A DNA stretch of 64,000 nucleotides from assembly GCA_964648485.1 (NCBI GenBank), contig CAZYOF010000012.1, forward strand, positions 46,500 through 110,499, written 5' to 3'. Numbering within the stretch: the stretch's first letter is position 1; each line of letters opens with the position of its first letter. The position numbers and the translations under genes were made by a program. Source of the DNA: DAIOEK01 sp964648485 (lineage in GTDB: Bacteria > Chloroflexota > Anaerolineae > Anaerolineales > Anaerolineaceae). This document shows, piece after piece, positions 58,742 to 64,000 of this stretch. The notes under the pieces are model-generated. The model was given only the letters and a program-made list of their open reading frames with translations, was not told where the DNA came from and made no database searches.

Positions 58742-61153
58742 TTAGCGGCAGTAGAAAGAACGATAGATGTTGTAGATTTCCACGATGGCGCGGATATAGT
58801 TACGGGTTTCCTGGAAGCGCACCACTTCGAGGTAGAGATCGAGGTCATCACCAGAGAGCTCACGCCAGGCTGAGGCGTTGCCCGGACCACCGTTGTAGGC
58901 TGCCAGGGCTGCCGGGGTGAAGCCGTTCTGCTGGATGAACTGCTGTTTCAGGTAGTAGCTGCCCATGCGAATGGCTACCTGCGGGCGGTAAATATCTTCA
59001 TCCTTCAGGTCGGGGTACCAGCCGGATTGGGAGGATACATCCCGCGCGGTTCCGGGGAGCATCTGCATCAGACCCTCTGCGCCGGCTGAAGAGGTGATGA
59101 ACGGCTCGAACAAACTTTCCTGGCGGATCACGCTGAAGATGAGCATGGGGTCCAGATCCATTTCGTTGGCGATCTGGAGCACCAGTTCCCGGTAATACAC
59201 TCCGAAGCGGATATGGTTGAACAGCAGCGGCGCGTTGAGCGTGGCAGTGTCATCCATGCCGGCGAGGGTAAGCACCTGCCGGGCGGAAAGGATGGCGGAA
59301 CGGTACATGCCCAGGTCGACCAGCCAGTTTGCCAGCTTGTACTGGATGACCGGATCGTTCTTGAACTCTTCGCGGTATTCCTCCACTTTCAGGCGCGCAT
59401 TTTCATAGAGACCCAGCCTCCAGAATTCGGCTGCCTGCTGCATGCGGGCATCCTGCAGGATGGAAGACATATCACTCAGGTTGGTTTCGGGGGCAATGCC
59501 GAATTTATCTTTCAGCCATTTTTCCGCCTCCGGACGATCGGCGTTCAGATCGACGGCGAGATCCATAGTTTCGCAGCGCTGGATCATCTGCCAGTTGAGG
59601 AGCATATCGCGGGCGCGTTCTGAGTAATAACCGGTGGGATCGGCTTCGAGGGCAGCCTGCCAGGCTGCGCCGGCAGCTTCCTCATTGCCCTGCGCCTTGG
59701 AGGTCTTGCCCATCCAGAAGTAGGCGCCGGCTTTTTCACCCGGCTGGGTTGCCAGCAGGAGGGCGCGCTGAAAAGCTGTCTGGGCTGCATCCCACTGTTG
59801 CAGGCGGTAGCGCGAGATCCCGCTGAAGAAGATGCCCATATAGGCGTATTCGCTGGATGGATACTCACCGGGCAGACGCTCCCAGGTGGATGCCGCCTCT
59901 TCGAGCATCTTCGCACGCTCGTAGATTCTGCCCATCTCGAACAGCAGCATTGGCGCCATGCCATCGAGCGGATTGTTGGACAGAAAGACGCTCAGTGTTT
60001 GTGCGGCTTCGGCGTGCTTGTTGAGGTAGTACCACTGGGTGTAGGCTTTTTCATCCCAGGCGGTGGCGTAATAGCGGTCGCCGGGATGGTCGGCGATGAG
60101 TACCTCCCATTCGCGAATGGCGTTGTCGTACTCTCCGGCGTAGGTGTAGGCATAGGCGCGGTAATAGTGCGGCGTGCCATCGTGGACAGGATTCTCATCC
60201 ATATACTGCTTGAGGATGTCGATGGCGAGGTAATACTGACCTACGTTATAGTTGATGATGCCGCGGTTGAGGAGGTTGACCGGCTGGTTATCATTGACCA
60301 GGGCAACCAGCGCGGAATAGGAATCGTAAGCCCGTGGGTAGTTGTCGACCGCATCCTGGAAGCGGGCATAGGCGCTGGCGGCATCTCCCTGGGTGAGATA
60401 GATGCGCCCGACAAGCAGATCGACCTGGGCTTTGGTGTACTCGCTGGTGGAGGTGTTGTAGATGAAGTTGTAGCGGTCGAGCGCCGTACCGTAGTCTTGC
60501 AGGCTGACGAGGTTGTTGGCAACCTTGAGGTCTAGGGTGAGGTCTTTGCCGCCGCTGACGCTGATAGCGCGGGTATAGGCGGTGTTAGCTTCTGCCAGGC
60601 TGCCCGCGTTCGTGAGGGCATCTCCCATTTTCGTGAGCATATAAGCATCAAGCACACCGGGTTTGAGATCGAGGTATGCCTGATATTCAGCGGCGGCATC
60701 TGTGTAACGGGTAAGTTTTTCGTATATAAGGGCGAGATGGAAATGCGCGGCGGCGGAGGCATTTGGGTTGCTGCCGTTGTTAATAGCGCGGCGCAGGTAA
60801 TCGAGGGCGGATACGTCATCGCCGCGATGGTAGTAGATTCTGCCGATCATACTGAGGGCAGACGCGTTCACCTGATCGTCATCGCTGAAAGCCAGGACAT
60901 CCTGAAATTCTTTTTCGGCGTCATCCCAGTTGCCCTGGGCGAAGAACGCCATGCCGCGGTCGAGGCGGACGGATGGGACAGGTGTGGGGGTGGCGGTTGG
61001 CAGCGGGGTGGCAGTGGGCAGCGGCGTTGGCGTGGGCGTATCCGTGGGGAGAGGCGTGGGAGTCTGCCTTTGCAGGATTTCCGGCAGGGGGAAGGTGCAG
61101 GATGCCAGAGTGACCATCACCAGGGTGATGAGGAATATGCGGGTCGTTTTCAT
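58742..61153 (-). CDS. Lytic transglycosylase lipoprotein with TPR repeats
   Basis: The start at 61153 gives the signal peptide MKTTRIFLITLVMVTLASC with lipid Cys19. A Thr/Pro linker (TPTPLPTDTPTPTPLP) follows, then a long array of TPR-like helical repeats (about 55-600; for example QGNWDDAEKEFQDVLAFSDD and YAYTYAGEYDNAIREWEVLI), and the C-terminal SLT domain: FSVIRQESLFEPFITSSAGA with the catalytic glutamate, EGLMQMLPGTA and ALAAYNGGPGNA. This is the layout of Slt70-like soluble lytic transglycosylases that cleave peptidoglycan. Total 803 residues. The gene is strongly GC-rich compared with most of the window, which suggests a different origin or selection. Confidence 0.93.
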   Translation of the reverse strand: MKTTRIFLITLVMVTLASCTFPLPEILQRQTPTPLPTDTPTPTPLPTATPLPTATPTPVPSVRLDRGMAFFAQGNWDDAEKEFQDVLAFSDDDQVNASALSMIGRIYYHRGDDVSALDYLRRAINNGSNPNASAAAHFHLALIYEKLTRYTDAAAEYQAYLDLKPGVLDAYMLTKMGDALTNAGSLAEANTAYTRAISVSGGKDLTLDLKVANNLVSLQDYGTALDRYNFIYNTSTSEYTKAQVDLLVGRIYLTQGDAASAYARFQDAVDNYPRAYDSYSALVALVNDNQPVNLLNRGIINYNVGQYYLAIDILKQYMDENPVHDGTPHYYRAYAYTYAGEYDNAIREWEVLIADHPGDRYYATAWDEKAYTQWYYLNKHAEAAQTLSVFLSNNPLDGMAPMLLFEMGRIYERAKMLEEAASTWERLPGEYPSSEYAYMGIFFSGISRYRLQQWDAAQTAFQRALLLATQPGEKAGAYFWMGKTSKAQGNEEAAGAAWQAALEADPTGYYSERARDMLLNWQMIQRCETMDLAVDLNADRPEAEKWLKDKFGIAPETNLSDMSSILQDARMQQAAEFWRLGLYENARLKVEEYREEFKNDPVIQYKLANWLVDLGMYRSAILSARQVLTLAGMDDTATLNAPLLFNHIRFGVYYRELVLQIANEMDLDPMLIFSVIRQESLFEPFITSSAGAEGLMQMLPGTARDVSSQSGWYPDLKDEDIYRPQVAIRMGSYYLKQQFIQQNGFTPAALAAYNGGPGNASAWRELSGDDLDLYLEVVRFQETRNYIRAIVEIYNIYRSFYCR

Positions 61154-61449
61154 GCAGTCTTTATAATGGAGGTGGGGATGTGTGTCAAGCGCAGTTATTT
61201 TCCTATGGATATGCAATTTTGGATACAAAGACAGATGGCAAGAGCAGAAAAAAAAGGCATAACGAAACAAAAGGAAACAATTCGGCGGGTGATCTGCGGT
61301 GATTGCGCATAGGCGTTATTAAATCTGGGGTTTGCCTGTATTGATTATAAGGGGTTTGGCGGGGCGGGGATACCTGTCAGATGTGACAAGGTTTTAAAGA
61401 CCAGGGAATGAGGTTGCCTTCTGGGGATTTACGAAGATAATAGTTTTGG
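61154..61449. other. Intergenic region between divergent transglycosylase and RHS gene
   Basis: About 296 bases with short, unconvincing frames. It should hold the minus-strand promoter of the transglycosylase gene, but no consensus pair was seen. A gene start for the RHS frame is not supported by a ribosome binding site. This looks like the break point where the 5' part of the RHS gene was lost. Confidence 0.45.
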
Positions 61450-63807
61450 GTGGGATTTACAAATGAATTTCAAATTCGGTTTTCCATTTCTTATATCAAT
61501 ACAGTCTCAGCAACCGGAGGAACTGCCGGTGCCGACGGATCGGATGGCAGGATCGCCATCTACTACAGCACTTCCTTTAGCGGGACAGCCAACAACGCCT
61601 ACCTGCGGAATATGAGCGAAGAACTGGTGGATTCGATCTTCCTGGATGGGTTCGAAAGCGGAGACTTGAGCGCCTGGTCCTCCGCGCAAACGGATGGCGG
61701 CGATCTGATGGCGAGCCAATCTGCCGATTACTGGGGTGATTATGGTCTGGCTGCATCCATCAATGACACCAATGCCATCTACGTGCAAGATGACACCCCC
61801 GATGGAGAAGGGACATTCCACGCTCGTTTCTACATCAACCCGGATGGATTAAATATGGGCGCGGCGGATATTCTACCCATCTTCCAGGGGTTGGATAGCG
61901 GCGGGTCGCCGGTGATGAAGGTCGAAATCAACAATCCAAGCGGATCTGCCTTCCAGGTGCGGGTGAACGTGCTCGAAGGAAGCACCTGGGTACCCGGTTC
62001 CTGGCAGAGCCTACCCGGTGGATGGACAGCCATTGAAATCGATTACAAAACTACCCATGAACTTGGTTTTAGCAAGTTGTATATCAATGGTAATCAAACA
62101 GGATCTGTGAGCAACATTAATAATCCTGATCATCAGCTACATTCCGTACGGTTGGGAGCGGTTTCCATACCCTCCGGGACAACCAGCGGTGTACTTTACT
62201 TTGATGATTACGAGTCACGGCGCTACAGTACCATCGGCTTGCTACCCGACCGTGGCGTGGAAGACCCTGAAGCGGTGCAGGAAGCGGGCTGGGCGGAGCG
62301 GGTGTACAGCTACCAGCGCAGCCAGCCATTTGCCGTGCAGCAGGTCACCACGGAGGAGGGTACATCCACCTACGATTATGACGCCAATGGTCGCGGAGTG
62401 AAACGGAGCACCCCGGGAGGAATCGAGCGGGGAAACATAACCGCGCGGATGGAGAACGGAGTGAGCTGGACGCATACCTACAACGCCGAAAACAGATTGG
62501 CCAGTATGACGGATGGCGTCACCACTTGGCTGTTCAGCTATGATGGGGATGGGACCCTGGTGGGGCAGTTGGTGACAGACAATGTTACCGCCACACACAC
62601 CGCCTTCTTCATGGGCGGGGGATACGAGGTCATCAGCGACGGGGTCACCGAAACAGTGCGAAAATACTACGCCCTGGCAGCCCCACTCGCTGCGCTCGGG
62701 TGTGCTCCGCTGCGCTACGCGAGGCAGACATTCGGAATGAGCGATAATGGGGTGATGAAGTACCTCATCAGCGACCACCTCGGAAGCACAGTGGCAATTA
62801 CCGACATTACAGGTAATATACTTGCTGAAACCAGATATGCGGAACGAAGTGGAGCACTCCGCCACTTCCATGTCTTAGATCAGGTGGCGGAGCAGCCCTT
62901 TGGCGAGCCACGCGCGGATGCGGGCAGCCTGGCGGGTACAGATAAAACGTACACGGGGCAGCGGGATGTGCCCGACACGGGCTTGATGGATTACAGGGCA
63001 AGGCATTACTCACCCTGGCTGGGCAGGTTCATTCAACCTGATGCGATCGTACCCGGGGCAGGCAACTCGCAGGCTTGGAATAGATTTACCTATGGATTGA
63101 ATAATCCTATCAAATATTTAGATCCTTCTGGGAATCGACCTTGTAACGAACAATATGGTTGTGAAGGTAAACCTGAGGAGACACTAGAAACCCTTTTTTA
63201 TGAATTCACACTAAATAGCTTTGATTTTCTTGGCAAAGCTGTTGATAAATATGGAGTAAATTTACCTAGAGCAGTCGGTAGTAATCAATCTATTCAGTTT
63301 GGATATGAAGAATTTAGTAGACACATTTATAATAGTCCAAACTATAAATTCTTTGTTACTGGGTTTGATAATAGATTCGGTGATGTAATTACCGGTTCTG
63401 GTGAGTATTCTATAACTAAACTTGGGAAGGGTTGGATAAAGAGCTTAGGAAGAGCATTCGCAGGGTATGATCTATTTTCACTATCAATTGGTTACCTTAT
63501 AAATATATCACCAAATATTGTGGAAAATTCTTTAAACAACCACACAACAAATCGTTTTGGCGCAGATTTAATTATCGATACTGGTGGTTTTATTACATCT
63601 GAGATCACCGAGAAGGCAATTGCATTAACTTTTCATCCATTGGCAGGTTTTGCCAGTGGGCTTGGTGTAGGTGCTGTTTGGGATACAATCTCAAAAAATG
63701 AAAATTGGTCTGGGAAAATCACCTATCACTACAACCAAGTTGATCTTGGTATTTATCAACCATACTACTCCTGCCCCAATAGTAATATTTTTGGCGCAAC
63801 CCATTAA
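61450..63807 (+). CDS. RHS/YD-repeat protein, 5'-truncated, with variable C-terminal tail
   Basis: A 785-residue frame (GTG start without a clear ribosome binding site; open from 61444). Residues about 15-55 look like the end of a larger repetitive surface protein (SATGGTAGADGSDGRIAIYY). Residues 60-260 form a laminin-G/concanavalin-like beta domain. Residues 290-560 are YD repeats and the RHS core (STYDYDANG, WTHTYNAENRLASM, YLISDHLGSTVAITD, YTGQRDVPDTGLMDYRARHY, SPWLGRFIQPDAIVPGAGNS, NPIKYLDPSGN). After DPSG comes a 230-residue AT-rich tail of unknown fold, in the place where RHS toxins reside. There is no signal peptide. Three in-frame GC-rich insertions interrupt the core. Possibly a pseudogene remnant or an exchange cassette. 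Confidence 0.75.
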   Translation: MGFTNEFQIRFSISYINTVSATGGTAGADGSDGRIAIYYSTSFSGTANNAYLRNMSEELVDSIFLDGFESGDLSAWSSAQTDGGDLMASQSADYWGDYGLAASINDTNAIYVQDDTPDGEGTFHARFYINPDGLNMGAADILPIFQGLDSGGSPVMKVEINNPSGSAFQVRVNVLEGSTWVPGSWQSLPGGWTAIEIDYKTTHELGFSKLYINGNQTGSVSNINNPDHQLHSVRLGAVSIPSGTTSGVLYFDDYESRRYSTIGLLPDRGVEDPEAVQEAGWAERVYSYQRSQPFAVQQVTTEEGTSTYDYDANGRGVKRSTPGGIERGNITARMENGVSWTHTYNAENRLASMTDGVTTWLFSYDGDGTLVGQLVTDNVTATHTAFFMGGGYEVISDGVTETVRKYYALAAPLAALGCAPLRYARQTFGMSDNGVMKYLISDHLGSTVAITDITGNILAETRYAERSGALRHFHVLDQVAEQPFGEPRADAGSLAGTDKTYTGQRDVPDTGLMDYRARHYSPWLGRFIQPDAIVPGAGNSQAWNRFTYGLNNPIKYLDPSGNRPCNEQYGCEGKPEETLETLFYEFTLNSFDFLGKAVDKYGVNLPRAVGSNQSIQFGYEEFSRHIYNSPNYKFFVTGFDNRFGDVITGSGEYSITKLGKGWIKSLGRAFAGYDLFSLSIGYLINISPNIVENSLNNHTTNRFGADLIIDTGGFITSEITEKAIALTFHPLAGFASGLGVGAVWDTISKNENWSGKITYHYNQVDLGIYQPYYSCPNSNIFGATH
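62391..62432 (+). repeat. In-frame GC-rich insertion 1 in the RHS core
   Basis: 42 bases encode RGVKRSTPGGIERG between YDYDANG and NITARMENG, where RHS proteins normally run on directly. It contains GGAGCAC at 62405-62411, shared with the other two insertions. Confidence 0.6.
62681..62725 (+). repeat. In-frame GC-rich palindromic insertion 2 in the RHS core
   Basis: About 45 bases encode APLAALGCAPLRYAR between RKYYALA and QTFGMSDNG. Imperfect inverted repeat with outer arms CTCGC / GCGAG (62686-62690, 62719-62723), and the core GTGCTCC (62702-62708), the reverse complement of GGAGCAC. Confidence 0.65.
62839..62895 (+). repeat. In-frame palindromic insertion 3 in the RHS core
   Basis: About 54-57 bases encode AERSGALRHFHVLDQVAEQ between LAETRY and PFGEPR. 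They contain GGAGCAC (62851-62857) and two inverted repeats: GAAGTGG / CCACTTC (62846-62852, 62862-62868) and CTCCGCCAC / GTGGCGGAG (62857-62865, 62884-62892). Confidence 0.65.
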
Positions 63808-63816
63808 TAGGGACCC

Positions 63817-63954
63817 ATGAGAAACTATATACGATTTTCACAAATGGTAATCCTTTGGTTATTAACTGCCGTGTATTTACTTTTAGCATCATACTTTACT
63901 TTAACCAAAAATGGAACTGACCAGTTCCTTAAATTTGCAATCATATGTCAATAG
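63817..63954 (+). CDS. Small membrane protein ORF after the RHS tail
   Basis: A 45-residue frame starting 9 bases after the RHS stop: MRNYIRFSQMVILWLLTAVY, then LLLASYFTLTKNGTDQFLKF. One membrane segment (about 10-28) is clear. No strong ribosome binding site (AGGGACCC). Its place directly after a swapped RHS tail is that of an immunity gene, but it is very short, and may also be a fragment of one. It is AT-rich like the tail. Confidence 0.4.
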   Translation: MRNYIRFSQMVILWLLTAVYLLLASYFTLTKNGTDQFLKFAIICQ

Positions 63955-64000
63955 CCGGGTGATTAATACCACCCATAGCCGCCTTGGTGTATACCACTGA

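Noticed and set aside
59798..60535. A 245-codon open frame on the plus strand, antisense to the lytic transglycosylase gene
   Set aside because: It lies fully inside a well-supported GC-rich gene on the other strand, where stop codons are rare in antisense frames. Its product is low-complexity (Gly/Val-rich) with no motif.
61464..61570. Alternative ATG at 61464 in another frame (MNFKFGFPFLIS) as a possible signal peptide joined to the RHS gene by a frameshift
   Set aside because: The hydrophobic stretch is short, lacks a cleavage site or lipobox, and the frame runs into non-RHS sequence; a sequencing frameshift cannot be shown from one sequence.
62242..62871. A 209-codon minus-strand frame within the RHS gene
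   Set aside because: Antisense to the RHS core; frame openness follows from GC-rich codons and no ribosome binding site or domain is seen.

Overview
The window looks like chromosomal DNA of an anaerobic member of the Chloroflexota, most likely class Anaerolineae. This is inferred from gene content, not from rRNA. The supporting features are Ala/Pro- and Thr/Pro-linker lipoproteins, a ribosomal protein L31 fused to an RNA polymerase alpha-CTD-like domain, a CCA-adding enzyme with an extra N-terminal segment, a stand-alone phosphomannose/phosphoglucose isomerase of the SIS type, NBR1-Ig-like lipoproteins and a truncated RHS/YD-repeat protein. Base composition is moderately AT-rich, except for a visibly GC-richer block from about 55.5 to 63.1 kb.

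Region 1 (1-15.9 kb, + strand) is one long catabolic island for nucleobases and ureides. It holds adenine deaminase (partial), a GntR/UTRA regulator, two tandem carbamoyltransferase-family proteins (one ATCase-like with altered active-site residues, one YgeW-like), carbamate kinase, a BmpA-type nucleoside-binding lipoprotein with its ABC transporter (ATPase and two permeases), a threonine-synthase-like PLP enzyme, a family 2 glycosyltransferase, a second PLP enzyme, an unknown protein and a dihydropyrimidinase/hydantoinase. The logic I infer is uptake and deamination of purines, ring opening, transfer of the carbamoyl group to phosphate and ATP formation by carbamate kinase. A formiminotransferase-cyclodeaminase at 27.3-28.8 kb could handle formimino one-carbon units from the same degradation.

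Region 2 (15.9-22.6 kb, +) carries three divergent complex I/Mrp-antiporter-like membrane proteins, a long coiled-coil protein and the selenocysteine elongation factor SelB. Region 3 (22.6-28.8 kb, -) has an iron-sulfur protein, an M28 peptidase with membrane segments, a methyltransferase-like protein, dCTP deaminase, an M23 peptidase lipoprotein and FTCD. Region 4 (28.9-32.6 kb, +) has an SRAP/YedK protein, a TetR regulator that appears leaderless and autoregulated, a GH13 glycosidase, tRNA-Glu and a membrane protein.

Region 5 (32.6-50.3 kb, mostly -) has PerR-katG, three coiled-coil membrane proteins, tRNA-Ser, a SIS isomerase, rsmI, an NBR1-Ig-like lipoprotein, a radical SAM protein, pyruvate phosphate dikinase, a stand-alone receiver and a zinc-ribbon protein (+), CCA transferase-hpt-tdk, and rpmE, rpmA and rplU. 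The rplU mRNA has a leader with a hairpin and an overlapping upstream ORF.

Region 6 (50.4-58.7 kb, +) holds a phosphodiesterase, a PhnD/PhnC/PhnE-E type ABC transporter with a fused permease, and a three-gene 2-oxo acid dehydrogenase complex (E1alpha, E1beta, E2) without E3. Region 7 (58.7-64 kb) has a lytic transglycosylase-TPR lipoprotein (-) and a 5'-truncated RHS-type protein. The RHS gene carries three in-frame GC-rich insertions that share a short core motif, and it ends in an AT-rich swapped C-terminal tail followed by a tiny membrane-protein ORF.

No CRISPR array, transposase, rRNA or replication origin was seen.
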